A DNA stretch of 64,000 nt, taken from the NCBI RefSeq assembly GCF_014269025.2, contig NZ_CP077094.1:4682501-4746500 (forward strand), in the 5' to 3' direction. Below, in pieces: positions 48,298 to 60,218 of the stretch. The position numbers and the translations under genes are program-made. Source of the stretch: Pseudomonas promysalinigenes. Lineage in GTDB: Bacteria > Pseudomonadota > Gammaproteobacteria > Pseudomonadales > Pseudomonadaceae. A model generated the notes under the pieces. The model saw nothing but the letters and a program-made list of their open reading frames with translations. It did not search any database and was not told where the DNA came from. Every line of letters starts with the position of its first letter. Position 1 is the first letter of the stretch.

Positions 48298-49197
48298 TCA
48301 ACCCTGGCTCGCCATCAGTCCGGTCAGCAACTCGGCGAAGGCCCGAGCCATCACCGAAGCCCCCTGCTCACGCTGCACCAGCCAAACCGCCGACATGGCC
48401 CCTTCATCCAGCAGCGTGCGGTACACCACGCCCTCGATTCGCATCCGCTGGAACGAAGCCGGCAGCACCGAAACCCCCAGGCCTGCAGACACCAGGCCAA
48501 TGATGGTCATCGCCTCCCCTGCCTCCTGGGCGAAATGTGGGCTGAAGCCGGCTTGGCGGGCCAGGCTCAGCAACTGCGCATGCAAGCCACTGCCGTAGCT
48601 GCGCGGGAAGAACACGAAAGGTTCATGGGTCAGTGCGGCCATGTGCACACCCTGTCCCGAGCCTTCTGCCAAGGGGTGCGAGGCGTTGATCACCGCCACC
48701 AACGGCTCGCGGAACAACTCGATGGCCACCAGGCCCTCGGGTAAGGGCATCGGTCGCATCAGCCCAACCTCGATGGACTCATCGAACACACCTTCGGCAA
48801 CATCCCGGCTACTCATTTCCTTGAGGTTCAAGTGCACCGCCGGAAATCGCTGGCGAAAGGCATGGATGGCTTTGGGAATCTTCGAGGTGAACGGTGCCGA
48901 CGAGGTGAAGCCAATCTTCATCTCGCCCAACTCGCCCAACTGCGCGCGCCGCGCCACGTCGGCAGCTTTCTCCACCTGGGCCAACACCTGCCGCGCCTCA
49001 TCGAGGAACAACCGGCCAGCCTCACTGAGCTCGACACGACGGTTGGTTCGCTCGAACAGGCGAGCCCCTAGCTCTTGCTCCAAGGCCTGGATCTGCTGGC
49101 TCAAAGGTGGCTGGGAAATGCCCAGCTGTTGAGCCGCGCGTCCGAAATGCAACTCCTCGGCAACAGCGATGAAATACCGCAAATGGCGCAGCTCCAT
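48298..49197 (-). CDS. LysR-family transcriptional regulator
   Basis: 299 aa from ATG 49197, with TTGGAG at 8-bp spacing (a TTG four codons up is ignored). N-terminal HTH (MELRHLRYFIAVAEELHFGR, AAQQLGISQPPLSQQIQALE), then the co-inducer domain with PAVHLNLKEMSSRDVAEGV. Divergent from an MFS transporter gene, so it probably controls that gene and itself. The effector is unknown. Confidence 0.92.
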   Translation of the reverse strand: MELRHLRYFIAVAEELHFGRAAQQLGISQPPLSQQIQALEQELGARLFERTNRRVELSEAGRLFLDEARQVLAQVEKAADVARRAQLGELGEMKIGFTSSAPFTSKIPKAIHAFRQRFPAVHLNLKEMSSRDVAEGVFDESIEVGLMRPMPLPEGLVAIELFREPLVAVINASHPLAEGSGQGVHMAALTHEPFVFFPRSYGSGLHAQLLSLARQAGFSPHFAQEAGEAMTIIGLVSAGLGVSVLPASFQRMRIEGVVYRTLLDEGAMSAVWLVQREQGASVMARAFAELLTGLMASQG

Positions 49198-49304
49198 GAT
49201 CAGCTCCAATTAGGTCGTTTGACGTCTTAAATAGGTCGAACAATATATTGGATCTAATTATTAGCCAGCTATATGCTTTTTTCATTGCACCAGAGGTACC
49301 GTCC
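49198..49304. promoter_or_regulatory. LysR/MFS divergent promoter with repeated half-sites
   Basis: TAGGTCG occurs at 49211 and again at 49232, exactly 21 bp apart (two helix turns), and an inverted relative (GATCTAATTA) lies at 49251. An AT-rich CAATATATTG sits between the last two. This spacing is typical of LysR-type operators. Confidence 0.5.
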
Positions 49305-50549
49305 GTGAAAACTGCTGTAGCACCCCTTCCTGCCAACACTGAACCTGCCGGCCTGACCGAAATGTGGATCGAGAAAGGCACCCCGGCTTTCATCAAAACC
49401 GTCTTGGCACTGTTCAGCGGCGGCTTTGCCACATTTGCCCTTCTTTATTGCGTGCAGCCGATGATGCCCCTTTTATCGAAGGAGTTTTCCATCAATGCGG
49501 CGCAAAGCAGCCTGGTCTTGTCGGTGTCGACGGCGATGCTGGCAGTCGGTCTGTTGGTGACTGGGCCAGTCTCCGATCGAATCGGACGCAAGCCGGTAAT
49601 GGTATTCGCACTGGTGTGCGCCGCACTCTCGACCCTGGCCAGCGCGGTGATGCCGAGCTGGGAACTGGTACTGGCGAGCCGCGCACTAGTCGGCCTGTCG
49701 CTGAGCGGCCTGGCGGCAGTGGCAATGACCTACCTGAGCGAAGAGATTCACCCGCAGCACATCGGCCTGGCCATGGGCCTGTACATCGGCGGCAATGCCA
49801 TCGGTGGCATGAGCGGGCGGCTGATCACCGGCGTATTGATCGATTTCGTCAGCTGGCATACGGCGATGTTGACCATAGGCGGCCTGGCCCTGCTGGCGGC
49901 GTTGGTGTTCTGGAAGGTGCTGCCGGAGTCGCGTAATTTCCGCCAGCAATCGATGAATCCACGTAGCCTGTTGGACGGTTTCGTCATGCATTTCAAGGAT
50001 GCCGGCCTGCCGTGGCTGTTCCTTGAGGCCTTCCTGCTGATGGGCGCCTTCGTTACGCTCTTCAACTACATCGGGTACCGCCTGCTGGCCGAGCCCTACC
50101 ACATGAACCAGGCCCTGGTCGGCTTGTTGTCGGTGGTCTACCTGTCGGGCATCTACAGTTCAGCGCAGGTCGGCGCCCTGGCCGACAAACTGGGCCGACG
50201 CAAGGTGTTCTGGGCCAGTATCGTGGTAATGGCAGGTGGCTTGCTGATGACCTTGGCGACCCCTTTGGCGATGGTGATCGTTGGCATGCTGGTGTTCACC
50301 TTCGGCTTTTTCGGTGCGCACTCGGTGGCCAGCAGCTGGATCGGGCGACGGGCGCTCAAGGCCAAGGGACAGGCTTCGTCGCTGTACCTATTCAGCTATT
50401 ACGCAGGGTCCAGCGTGGCGGGTACGGCGGGCGGTGTGTTCTGGCACCAGTGGGGCTGGAATGGGATCGGGTTGTTCATCGGCAGCTTGCTGGCGGTGGC
50501 GTTGCTGGTGGCGTTGCGCCTGAGCAAGCTTCAGCCCAAAGCGGTGTGA
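49305..50549 (+). CDS. MFS transporter (YnfM-like)
   Basis: 414 aa from GTG 49305 (reads KTAVAPLPANTEPAG) with AGAGGT upstream; the frame opens 19 codons earlier at a TTG without a ribosome site. About 12 membrane segments; the MFS loop signature is GPVSDRIGRKPVMVF between segments 2 and 3. Related to drug/arabinose-efflux permeases of the YnfM type. Substrate unknown. Probably controlled by the divergent LysR gene. Confidence 0.88.
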   Translation: MKTAVAPLPANTEPAGLTEMWIEKGTPAFIKTVLALFSGGFATFALLYCVQPMMPLLSKEFSINAAQSSLVLSVSTAMLAVGLLVTGPVSDRIGRKPVMVFALVCAALSTLASAVMPSWELVLASRALVGLSLSGLAAVAMTYLSEEIHPQHIGLAMGLYIGGNAIGGMSGRLITGVLIDFVSWHTAMLTIGGLALLAALVFWKVLPESRNFRQQSMNPRSLLDGFVMHFKDAGLPWLFLEAFLLMGAFVTLFNYIGYRLLAEPYHMNQALVGLLSVVYLSGIYSSAQVGALADKLGRRKVFWASIVVMAGGLLMTLATPLAMVIVGMLVFTFGFFGAHSVASSWIGRRALKAKGQASSLYLFSYYAGSSVAGTAGGVFWHQWGWNGIGLFIGSLLAVALLVALRLSKLQPKAV

Positions 50550-50581
50550 GGCCCCTTCGCGGGTTTGCCCGCGAAAGGGCC
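50550..50581. repeat. REP palindrome / possible terminator downstream of the MFS gene
   Basis: GGCCCCTTCGCGGG-TTTG-CCCGCGAAAGGGCC, a 14-bp stem with one mismatch. The core (TTCGCGGGTTTGCCCGCGAA) is a standard P. putida REP. It lies 1 bp after the MFS stop and before the convergent BOF gene, so it may also stop transcription, but no T-run follows. Confidence 0.75.
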
Positions 50582-50587
50582 AGTGGA

Positions 50588-50935
50588 TCAGTTGATGATC
50601 TCGACAATATCTACGTCCACCTCACGGCTCATAAGGTGTTTCTCGACCTCGCCGGTCAGCTTGACCTTGGTCTTTTCATTGAACGGCGTCGTCGGCAGGT
50701 CTTCGTCATCGATCTCGACGGTAATTGTGCCGGTGTTGTCCTTGAATTCGTACTTGTCGTCGTTGTTGATTTTCTTTGTCACAAAGCCTTGCAGCACAAC
50801 CGGCGTATCATCGGCAGCGTCATTGGCTGCAGCCACTGTGGTAACCGGTGTGGCACCGGGCCCGGTGTAAGTCGCAGCCAGTGCTGCAGTGCTGAACAGA
50901 GGCGCAAGAATCAAGGCAAGGTAACGTGCTTTCAT
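50588..50935 (-). CDS. YgiW/YdeI-family periplasmic OB-fold stress protein
   Basis: 115 aa from ATG 50935 (the frame opens 29 codons up through a terminator). A signal peptide (MKARYLALILAPLFSTAALA) and a bacterial OB-fold (BOF) domain with VVLQGFVTKKI, YEFKDNTGTITVEIDDE and VKLTGEVEK. The family includes YgiW and YdeI, periplasmic proteins linked to resistance to oxidative stress and antimicrobial peptides. The substrate is unknown. It has its own upstream region after the hemE terminator. Confidence 0.88.
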   Translation of the reverse strand: MKARYLALILAPLFSTAALAATYTGPGATPVTTVAAANDAADDTPVVLQGFVTKKINNDDKYEFKDNTGTITVEIDDEDLPTTPFNEKTKVKLTGEVEKHLMSREVDVDIVEIIN

Positions 50936-51006
50936 GGTGATTGGGTCCTGTTTGATGTTCAATGGGACCAGATTAGCGACGATCGCTGAATTCAAACTTA
51001 ATGACA

Positions 51007-51042
51007 TGAAAAAGCCCGGCATATCGCCGGGCTCTTCTTTTC
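51007..51042 (-). terminator. Rho-independent terminator of hemE
   Basis: AGCCCGGC-ATATC-GCCGGGCT with an A-rich flank on the plus strand, so TTTTTCA follows on the minus strand. Confidence 0.9.
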
Positions 51043-51052
51043 TGCCTTCAAA

Positions 51053-52117
51053 TCACTGGTGATACTGCGCCGACAGTTCGTGTACGGCGTTAATGAACAC
51101 ACCTGCGTGCTCCGGGTCGACCTCCGGAGTGATACCGTGGCCGAGGTTGAACACATGACCGGTGCCGTGGCCGTAGCTGGCCAAGATGCGCGCCACTTCC
51201 TGGCGGATGGCCTGCGGCTTGGCGTACAACACGGTCGGGTCCATGTTGCCCTGCAACGCCACTTTGTCGCCCACACGGCGGCGGGCGTCACCGATGTCGC
51301 AGGTCCAGTCCAGGCCCAGTGCATCTGCTCCCGCTTCAGCGATGCTTTCCAACCACAGGCCGCCGTTCTTGGTGAACAGAATCACCGGCACTTTACGCCC
51401 CTCATGCTCGCGGATCAGGCCGCTGACGATCTTGCGCATATAGGCCAGTGAGAACTCCTGATACGCCGCCGCCGACAGGTTGCCGCCCCAGGTGTCGAAG
51501 ATCTGCACGGCTTGGGCGCCTGCGAGGATCTGGCCGTTGAGGTAGCTGGTGACCGACTGAGCCAGCTTGTCCAGCAACAGATGCAGGGCTTGTGGGTTGT
51601 CATAGGCCATGGCCTTGGTCTTGCGGAAGTCCTTGGACGAGCCGCCTTCGACCATGTAGGTGGCCAAGGTCCATGGGCTGCCGGAGAAGCCGATCAGCGG
51701 CACCCGGCCGTTGAGCTCACGGCGGATGGTACTGACCGCGTCCATCACATAACCCAGGTCTTTCTGCGGGTCAGGAACCTGCAGCGCCTCGATATCGGCC
51801 GGGGTACTGACGACTTTCTTGAAACGCGGACCTTCGCCGGTTTCGAAATACAGGCCCAGGCCCATGGCGTCGGGGATGGTGAGGATGTCCGAGAACAGGA
51901 TCGCCGCATCCAGCGGGTAGCGGTCCAGCGGCTGCAGGGTCACCTCGCAGGCAAACTGCGGGTTCATGCACAGGCTCATGAAATCACCCGCCTTGGCACG
52001 GCTGGCGCGGTACTCCGGCAGGTAGCGGCCGGCCTGGCGCATCATCCACACGGGGGTGACGTCCACGGGTTGCTTGAGCAGTGCACGCAGGAAACGATCG
52101 TTCTTCAGGGCAGTCAT
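51053..52117 (-). CDS. hemE: Uroporphyrinogen decarboxylase
   Basis: 354 aa, normal length. It removes four carboxyl groups from uroporphyrinogen III in haem synthesis. The family signature is [20 protein letters not shown] near 24-43, followed by [18 protein letters not shown] and [16 protein letters not shown]. Own terminator; the gltD terminator separates it from gltBD. Confidence 0.97.
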   Translation of the reverse strand: MTALKNDRFLRALLKQPVDVTPVWMMRQAGRYLPEYRASRAKAGDFMSLCMNPQFACEVTLQPLDRYPLDAAILFSDILTIPDAMGLGLYFETGEGPRFKKVVSTPADIEALQVPDPQKDLGYVMDAVSTIRRELNGRVPLIGFSGSPWTLATYMVEGGSSKDFRKTKAMAYDNPQALHLLLDKLAQSVTSYLNGQILAGAQAVQIFDTWGGNLSAAAYQEFSLAYMRKIVSGLIREHEGRKVPVILFTKNGGLWLESIAEAGADALGLDWTCDIGDARRRVGDKVALQGNMDPTVLYAKPQAIRQEVARILASYGHGTGHVFNLGHGITPEVDPEHAGVFINAVHELSAQYHQ

Positions 52118-52161
52118 GTCGGCATCCGGAAAAATAGTGCGGGCATTTTCTCAGACGCACA

Positions 52162-52196
52162 AAGAAAAGGCACGGCTGTTTGCCGTGCCTTTTCTT
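52162..52196 (-). terminator. Terminator of gltBD, symmetric
   Basis: AAGAAAAGGCACGGC-TGTTT-GCCGTGCCTTTTCTT, a perfect 15-bp stem; U-runs in both directions. Confidence 0.92.
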
Positions 52197-52221
52197 AATA
52201 GGTATGTCGTGGATCAATAGA

Positions 52222-52235
52222 TTTTGTATACAAAA
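52222..52235. promoter_or_regulatory. Palindrome TTTTGTATACAAAA after gltD
   Basis: A perfect 14-bp palindrome 10 bp after the gltD stop and before its terminator. TTGTATACAA is the type of operator bound by GntR-family regulators, but no such regulator is nearby and the place, after a coding region, is odd. Confidence 0.35.
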
Positions 52236-52245
52236 CCTAGTGCTC

Positions 52246-53667
<1,422 letters not shown>

Positions 53668-53771
53668 TCAAAACCTCTTTACCGCAGTTGCCAGCCTTCA
53701 GGCTGCAAGCTGCAAGACGATCACTTGAGCACGACGGGCCCCGCGCACGGGGCCGTCACTTGCAGCTGTTC

Positions 53772-56700
53772 TTACTGCGGGTTGGCACGGGTGCTGGACA
53801 GCAGTTGCTTGAGGTTGGCCGCCTTGGGCTTGACCAGCCAGAAGCGCCGCACGTAGTCGTCCAGGTTCTCGAAGAGCTCACGCCCCCACTCGCTGCCGGT
53901 TTCTTCCACGTACTCGCCCAGGACCCGCGCCAAGTGGCTGCGGTAAGCTTCCATCGCCTCACCACTGATGCGCTGGATTTCGACCAGCTCGTGGTTGAGC
54001 TTGTCGACGAAGCTGTTGTCCATGTCGAGCACGTAGGCGAAGCCGCCAGTCATGCCAGAACCGAAGTTGTAACCGGTCTTGCCCAGAACGCAGACAAAGC
54101 CGCCGGTCATGTATTCACAGCAGTGATCGCCAGTACCCTCGACAACAGCGTGGGCGCCGGAGTTACGTACAGCGAAGCGCTCGCCCGCAGTGCCAGCGGC
54201 AAACAGCTTGCCGCCGGTTGCGCCGTACAGGCAGGTGTTACCGACGATGGCGCTATGCTGGGTGGCGAACGGGCTGCCAGCTGGCGGCACGATGGTCAGC
54301 TTGCCCCCGGTCATGCCTTTGCCGACGTAATCGTTGGCGTCGCCTTCCAGGTGCAGGTTCAGGCCGCCGGCGTTCCACACGCCGAAGCTTTGACCGGCAG
54401 TACCTTTGAAGCGGAAGGTGACCGGCTTGTCGGCCATGCCCTGGTTGCCGTAGAGCTTGGCAATTTCACCGGAAACTCGCGCACCGATGGAGCGGTCGCA
54501 GTTGCAGATATCGAGGCTGAACTCGCCGCCGGCCTGGTCGCGGATCGACGGCAGGGCCATCTCGACCATTTTTTCAGCCAGCTCGCCTTTGTCGAACGGC
54601 GGGTTCTTGTCGACTTCGCAGAACTGCGGCTTGTCGGCCGGAATGTGCGAGCTGCCCAGCAGGGGCGTCAGGTCCAGGTACTGCTGGCGCTCGGTGTCGC
54701 CTGGCAGCACTTCAAGCAGGTCGGTGCGACCAATCAGCTCGCCGAGGCTGCGAACGCCCAATTTGGCCAGCCATTCACGGGTTTCTTCAGCAACGAAGGT
54801 GAAGAAGTTGATCACCATGTCGACGGTGCCGATGTAGTGATCCTTGCGCAGCTTTTCATTTTGCGTAGCTACGCCAGTGGCGCAATTGTTCAGGTGACAG
54901 ATGCGCAGATATTTGCAGCCCAGGGCGATCATCGGTGCGGTACCAAAGCCGAAGCTTTCGGCGCCGAGGATGGCCGCTTTGATCACGTCCAGACCGGTCT
55001 TCAGGCCGCCGTCGGTCTGTACCCGCACCTTGCCGCGCAGGTCGTTGCCGCGCAGGGTCTGGTGGGTTTCGGCCAGGCCCAGTTCCCACGGGGCGCCGGC
55101 GTACTTGATCGAGGTCAGCGGCGAGGCGCCGGTGCCACCGTCGTAACCAGAGATGGTGATCAGGTCGGCGTAAGCCTTGGCCACGCCCGCGGCGATCGTG
55201 CCAACACCGGCTTCGGCCACCAGTTTCACCGAAACCAGGGCCTGCGGGTTGACCTGCTTGAGGTCATAGATCAGCTGGGCCAAGTCTTCGATGGAGTAGA
55301 TGTCGTGGTGCGGCGGAGGCGAAATCAGGGTCACACCCGGCACGGCATAACGCAGCTTGGCGATCAGGCCGTTGACCTTGCCGCCTGGCAGCTGGCCACC
55401 CTCACCGGGCTTGGCGCCCTGGGCGACCTTGATCTGCAGTACCTCGGCATTGACCAGATACTCTGGGGTCACGCCAAAGCGGCCAGTGGCGACCTGCTTG
55501 ATCTTCGAGCTCTTGATGGTGCCATAGCGCGACGGGTCTTCACCGCCCTCACCGGAGTTGGAGCGCGCGCCCAGGCGGTTCATCGCCTCGGCCAGGGCCT
55601 CGTGAGCCTCTGGCGACAGTGCACCCAGCGAGATACCGGCGGAGTCGAAGCGCTTGAGGATGGCCTCCAACGGCTCGATCTGATCCAGCGGCAGGGCCTG
55701 GTCGGCCACTTTCACTTTCAACAGGTCGCGGATCATCGATACCGGGCGCTGGTCCACCAGCGTCGTGTATTCCTTGAACTTGGCGTAGTCGCCCTGCTGC
55801 ACAGCAGCTTGCAGGGTGTTGACCACGTCAGGGTTGTAGGCGTGATATTCGCCACCGTGGACGAACTTCAGCAGGCCACCTTGCTGGATTGGCTTACGGG
55901 CACTCCAGGCTTCGGCGGCCAGCAGCTTCTGGTCGCCTTCCAGATCGACGAAGCGCGCACCCTTGATGCGGCTGGAGACGCCCTTGAAGCTCAGGCCAAC
56001 CACTTCCTCGGCCAAGCCAACGGCTTCGAACAACTGTGCGCCACGATACGAGGCAATGGTGGAGATCCCCATCTTCGAAAGGATCTTCAACAGGCCTTTG
56101 GAGATGCCTTTGCGGTAGTACTTGAAGACTTCGTCGAGGTCACCCAGCACTTCACCGGTACGGATCAGGTCGGCCAGCACTTCGTAGGCCAGGTACGGGT
56201 ACACGGCCGAGGCGCCGAAGCCCAGCAGCACGGCGAAGTGATGCGGGTCGCGGGCAGTGGCGGTTTCGACCAGGATGTTGCTGTCGCAACGCAGGCCCTG
56301 CTCGGTCAGGCGGTGGTGCACGGCCCCCACGGCCAGCGATGCATGCACCGGCAGCTTGCCAGGTGCGATGTAGCGGTCGCTCAGCACCAGCTGGGTCTTA
56401 CCGCCACGCACGGCTTCTTCGGCTTGGTCGGCAATGTTGCGGATGGCCGCTTCCAGGCCGACGCTCTCGTCGTAGTTGAGGTCGATCAGTTGGCGGTCGA
56501 AGCCTTCGCGCTCCAGGTTCATCAGCGAACGCCATTTGGCGGGCGAGATGACTGGCGAGCTGAGGATCACCCGAGATGCGTGCTCCGGGGACTCTTGGAA
56601 AATGTTGCGCTCGGCGCCCAGGCAGATTTCCAGGGACATGACGATCGCTTCGCGCAGCGGGTCGATCGGCGGGTTGGTCACCTGGGCGAACTGCTGACGG

Positions 56701-58217
56701 AAGAAGTCATACGGCGAACGCACACGCTGGGACAGCACCGCCATCGGCGTATCGTCACCCATCGAACCGACCGCTTCCTGCCCCTGCTCACCGAGCGGAC
56801 GCAGCACTTGATCACGTTCTTCGAAGGTGACCTGGAACATTTTCATGTACTGCTTGAGCTGGTCAGCGTCATAGCTGGCCACGCCCTGGTCGTCGGTCAA
56901 GCTGGCCTGAATGCGCAGGGCGTGCTGGCGCAGCCAACGCTTGTAGGGGTGACGCGACTTCAAGCGGTTGTCGATGGCATCGGTGTCGAGAATCTGGCCA
57001 GTTTCGGTGTCGACAGCGAAGATCTGCCCTGGGCCGACACGGCCTTTGGCGATGACGTCTTCAGGCTTGTAGTCCCATACGCCAATTTCCGACGCCAGGG
57101 TGATGTAGCCATTTTTGGTGGTTACCCAGCGTGCAGGACGCAAGCCGTTGCGGTCGAGCAGGCACACCGCATGGCGGCCTTCGGTCATGACGATACCGGC
57201 CGGGCCATCCCACGGCTCCATGTGCATGGAGTTGTACTCGTAGAAGGCGCGCAGGTCGGCGTCCATGGTCTCAACGTTCTGCCAAGCTGGCGGTACCAGC
57301 ATGCGCACGCCACGGAACAGATCGATGCCGCCTGTGACCATCAGTTCGAGCATGTTGTCCATGCTCGACGAGTCGGAGCCGACGCGGTTGACCAGCGGGC
57401 CCAACTCTTCCAGATCGGGGATCAGGTCGTTGGCGAACTTGGTGCGACGGGCCATGGCCCAGTTGCGGTTGCCGGTGATGGTGTTGATTTCGCCGTTATG
57501 GGCGAGGAAGCGGAACGGCTGCGCCAGCGGCCATTTCGGCAGGGTATTGGTGGAGAAGCGCTGGTGGAACACGCAGATCGCGGTTTGCAGGCGCTCGTCA
57601 CCCAGGTCTGGGTAAAACGCCGCGAGATCGCGCGGCATCATCAGGCCTTTGTAGATGATGGTCTTGTGCGAGAAGCTGCAAATGTAGTGGTCGGCGTCGT
57701 GGGCGTTGGCCACGGACGAGCGGCGACGAGCACTGAACAGCTTGATGGCGAATTCCTGATCGCTCAGGCCTTCACCGCCGATGAACACCTGCTCGATCTG
57801 CGGCAGGCGCTCCAAGGCGAGGCGGCCGAGCACGCTGGTGTCGATCGGCACCTTGCGCCAACCGACCAGCTTCAGGCCGGCAGCGACGATTTCGCGGTCC
57901 ATGTTGGCGCGGGCAGCTTCGGCTTTGACCGGGTCCTGGTTGAAGAACACCATACCGACGGCATACTGCCTGGGCAGCTCGGCGCTGAAGTGCTCCTGGG
58001 CCACGGCACGCAGGAATTGATCAGGCTTCTGCATGAGCAGACCACAACCGTCACCGGTCTTGCCGTCAGCGTTGATGCCGCCGCGGTGGGTCATGCAGGT
58101 CAGTGCCTGCATAGCCGTTTGCAGAAGGTGGTGGCTCGGTTCGCCCGTCATATGGGCAATCAGGCCGAAACCACAGTTGTCCTTGAATTCTTCGGGATGG
58201 TACAGACCTGTTTTCAT
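53772..58217 (-). CDS. gltB: Glutamate synthase large subunit
   Basis: 1481 aa from ATG 58217 ([18 protein letters not shown]); the frame opens 27 codons earlier. Class II glutaminase: the nucleophile Cys is preceded by a short propeptide that is cut. Then the central domain, the FMN/Fe-S synthase domain ([51 protein letters not shown]) and the C-terminal GXGXG beta-helix ([42 protein letters not shown]). With GlnA it forms the GS/GOGAT ammonia-assimilation cycle. Confidence 0.97.
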   Translation of the reverse strand: MKTGLYHPEEFKDNCGFGLIAHMTGEPSHHLLQTAMQALTCMTHRGGINADGKTGDGCGLLMQKPDQFLRAVAQEHFSAELPRQYAVGMVFFNQDPVKAEAARANMDREIVAAGLKLVGWRKVPIDTSVLGRLALERLPQIEQVFIGGEGLSDQEFAIKLFSARRRSSVANAHDADHYICSFSHKTIIYKGLMMPRDLAAFYPDLGDERLQTAICVFHQRFSTNTLPKWPLAQPFRFLAHNGEINTITGNRNWAMARRTKFANDLIPDLEELGPLVNRVGSDSSSMDNMLELMVTGGIDLFRGVRMLVPPAWQNVETMDADLRAFYEYNSMHMEPWDGPAGIVMTEGRHAVCLLDRNGLRPARWVTTKNGYITLASEIGVWDYKPEDVIAKGRVGPGQIFAVDTETGQILDTDAIDNRLKSRHPYKRWLRQHALRIQASLTDDQGVASYDADQLKQYMKMFQVTFEERDQVLRPLGEQGQEAVGSMGDDTPMAVLSQRVRSPYDFFRQQFAQVTNPPIDPLREAIVMSLEICLGAERNIFQESPEHASRVILSSPVISPAKWRSLMNLEREGFDRQLIDLNYDESVGLEAAIRNIADQAEEAVRGGKTQLVLSDRYIAPGKLPVHASLAVGAVHHRLTEQGLRCDSNILVETATARDPHHFAVLLGFGASAVYPYLAYEVLADLIRTGEVLGDLDEVFKYYRKGISKGLLKILSKMGISTIASYRGAQLFEAVGLAEEVVGLSFKGVSSRIKGARFVDLEGDQKLLAAEAWSARKPIQQGGLLKFVHGGEYHAYNPDVVNTLQAAVQQGDYAKFKEYTTLVDQRPVSMIRDLLKVKVADQALPLDQIEPLEAILKRFDSAGISLGALSPEAHEALAEAMNRLGARSNSGEGGEDPSRYGTIKSSKIKQVATGRFGVTPEYLVNAEVLQIKVAQGAKPGEGGQLPGGKVNGLIAKLRYAVPGVTLISPPPHHDIYSIEDLAQLIYDLKQVNPQALVSVKLVAEAGVGTIAAGVAKAYADLITISGYDGGTGASPLTSIKYAGAPWELGLAETHQTLRGNDLRGKVRVQTDGGLKTGLDVIKAAILGAESFGFGTAPMIALGCKYLRICHLNNCATGVATQNEKLRKDHYIGTVDMVINFFTFVAEETREWLAKLGVRSLGELIGRTDLLEVLPGDTERQQYLDLTPLLGSSHIPADKPQFCEVDKNPPFDKGELAEKMVEMALPSIRDQAGGEFSLDICNCDRSIGARVSGEIAKLYGNQGMADKPVTFRFKGTAGQSFGVWNAGGLNLHLEGDANDYVGKGMTGGKLTIVPPAGSPFATQHSAIVGNTCLYGATGGKLFAAGTAGERFAVRNSGAHAVVEGTGDHCCEYMTGGFVCVLGKTGYNFGSGMTGGFAYVLDMDNSFVDKLNHELVEIQRISGEAMEAYRSHLARVLGEYVEETGSEWGRELFENLDDYVRRFWLVKPKAANLKQLLSSTRANPQ

Positions 58218-58589
58218 AGACACTTTCTCACCAGGTTCACCTCTCAACCGGAGGCAAATCTCTTTTATGTACAACCACTTACCATCCACGCCGATCAAAC
58301 GCCAGCTTTTTTGCGGTGGCCATGGAAAACCATTGTTGCACAGCGACAGTCATACCCACAAATTTTCATGTCTCACCATTGAAAATTTATGTCGCATTTT
58401 TGAATGTTTTTGCGCCGAGAGCCGTGATAACGGCTGGATTGTATCTGAAGCGCTTTGCCATGACTGCTAGGGAGGCTTGTGGCCAGCAGTCCGGGACAGA
58501 AAAGCCTGCCGCGCTCGGGCGCAGCAGGCTATTCGGATGTCTTTAATCGCTCAGCAACTGGGCGGCGGGGGTGATGCCGCCCGGCAGGA
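58218..58589. other. gltB-damX intergenic region
   Basis: 372 bp without a gene. It holds the damX terminator near 58496-58530 and the gltB promoter region in the part next to 58218. A small dyad AGCCGTGATAACGGCT lies at about 58421. No sigma-54 element was found. Confidence 0.6.
58496..58530 (-). terminator. Rho-independent terminator of the damX unit
   Basis: On the minus strand AGCCTGC ... GCAGGCT around a GC-rich inner stem, followed by TTTTCTGT. Confidence 0.75.
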
Positions 58590-60203
58590 TCAGCGGGCCG
58601 AGGCCAGCTCTTGTTGGACGCTGGCGACGGTTCGTGGCCAAGGTTTACCAGCCTGGACCTTCGCTGGCAAGTTCTTGATTGCCGCGACCGCAGCGTCGCG
58701 ATTGGCAAAGTTGCCGTAGGTGACCACGTAAAGCGGTTTGCCCTGCAGGGTTTTCTTGAAGTAGCGATAGTCGCCACCCTGCGCTTTTACGAAGGCCTGG
58801 GCCGAAGCCTCAGAGCTGGTACCTAGGATCTGCACCACATAGTTGCCTGGTTTCTGACCCGAATACCAACCACTGTTCCCGGTACCGCCAGCGGCAGGCT
58901 TTTCCGCGGCCTTGGCGGCTGGCTTGGCGGTGGCGACTTGAGTAGGCGCTGGCTTGGTTGGCGCAACCGGCTTGACCGGCTGAGACGCCGCTGGCTTGGA
59001 CGCAGGCGCAGCAGGCTGCGTGGGAGCAGTGGCCTGGGCCATGCTCGGTGCGGGACCGGCAGGTACACCTTGAGGAGGCGCGATAGTGGTTACTGTAGGC
59101 GGATTGCCAGGCTGCAAAGCGGTATTGCCGGCAGGGCCGCCTTCGTCCCCATCACCCATACCCGCAGCCTCGGCCAGCGGTTCGCGCATGACCGGCTGGG
59201 ACTGGCCGACCAGTGGCAGCGGCATCGGCTGCGACTGGCCGGAAAATTCGATGGCCGGGCTGCCATTGTTGGCTTGCTCAGCGCCTTGCTTGCCCTCGCC
59301 CAATGGCAGCTGGGCCTGGGCCACAGGCGCCTCGGCAGGGGCCTTGTCGCTCTTTTTGGGCATCAGCACCGCAGCGCCTACGGCGACCACGACTACTGCG
59401 GAAAGCGCAAGTACGTGTTTCTTAGGCATTTTGAACCCCATGGCTGGTCGCTTGACCGTGGTACGGCTGGCGATCATGGCTTCGATCAGAGTATCGCGGG
59501 CGACCTGATTGATGTTGCCAGGCCACCCGTCGGAGTTTTCATGAATATCGACAAGCTGTTCACGGGTGAACACCTCGATACCCCGGCCAGCACCTTCCAG
59601 GCGTTGTTCAAGGTACTCGCGGGTTTCTTCCTCGCTGTAGGGGGCAAGTTCGATGACGTGGAAGCGCTCTTCCTCGATCTGGATCTCATCCAACCCGGCA
59701 ATCAGCGAGGGCTCGCCGAACAGGAACACGTGCGGGCGCCCTTCCGGGAGCCCTGCCGCCAGTTCCAGCAACGCTTGGAGTGCCGACTCGTCGAGTTGTT
59801 CCGCATCGTCCACCAGCAGATAGACTTCCTGCCCGGTTAGCGCCAGTTGCACGACCTTGTTCAAGATCGCCTGCATTTCAGGCTGCGGCACTTCCAGCGT
59901 CTGCGCCACCTGCCCCAGCACGCTGGCAGCGTCGCTGGCGCCGCGGGCCGATACCACCACGCTCTGTACCGACTGCTTGTTGGTACTGGCCACCAGGGCT
60001 TGGCGCAGCAGGGTCTTACCGCTGCCCACGGGGCCTGTGACCACCAGCATCAACTGGCTGTAGCGGGCCAGGTGATGCAACTGGCCCAACACCGGCTTGC
60101 GCTGGGCGGGGAAAAACTTGAAGCCGGGCACACGCGGCGCGAACGGATCGTGGCTCAACTGGTAATGTTCGAGGAACGCCTCATCGGCATGCAAACTGGT
60201 CAT
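58590..60203 (-). CDS. damX: DamX-like AAA/SPOR cell-division protein
   Basis: 537 aa. An N-terminal AAA ATPase (LMLVVTGPVGSGKTLLRQAL Walker A at about 52, VYLLVDDAEQLDESALQALL Walker B), one membrane segment at about 268-290 (VLALSAVVVVAVGAAVLM), a Pro/Ala/Gln-rich linker (about 295-445) and a C-terminal SPOR domain (YVVQILGTSSEASAQAFVKA to the end) that binds denuded peptidoglycan at the septum. Same strand as aroB and aroK, with 15 bp after aroB. This aroK-aroB-damX order is conserved in many gammaproteobacteria. Confidence 0.92.
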   Translation of the reverse strand: MTSLHADEAFLEHYQLSHDPFAPRVPGFKFFPAQRKPVLGQLHHLARYSQLMLVVTGPVGSGKTLLRQALVASTNKQSVQSVVVSARGASDAASVLGQVAQTLEVPQPEMQAILNKVVQLALTGQEVYLLVDDAEQLDESALQALLELAAGLPEGRPHVFLFGEPSLIAGLDEIQIEEERFHVIELAPYSEEETREYLEQRLEGAGRGIEVFTREQLVDIHENSDGWPGNINQVARDTLIEAMIASRTTVKRPAMGFKMPKKHVLALSAVVVVAVGAAVLMPKKSDKAPAEAPVAQAQLPLGEGKQGAEQANNGSPAIEFSGQSQPMPLPLVGQSQPVMREPLAEAAGMGDGDEGGPAGNTALQPGNPPTVTTIAPPQGVPAGPAPSMAQATAPTQPAAPASKPAASQPVKPVAPTKPAPTQVATAKPAAKAAEKPAAGGTGNSGWYSGQKPGNYVVQILGTSSEASAQAFVKAQGGDYRYFKKTLQGKPLYVVTYGNFANRDAAVAAIKNLPAKVQAGKPWPRTVASVQQELASAR

Positions 60204-60218
60204 TACGCTGTCACAACC

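Noticed and set aside
53688..58382. A 1564-codon open frame on the plus strand opposite gltB
   Set aside because: It is the antisense of a well-supported glutamate synthase gene in GC-rich DNA. Its translation is rich in V, A, Q, H and G without domains, which is typical of shadow frames.
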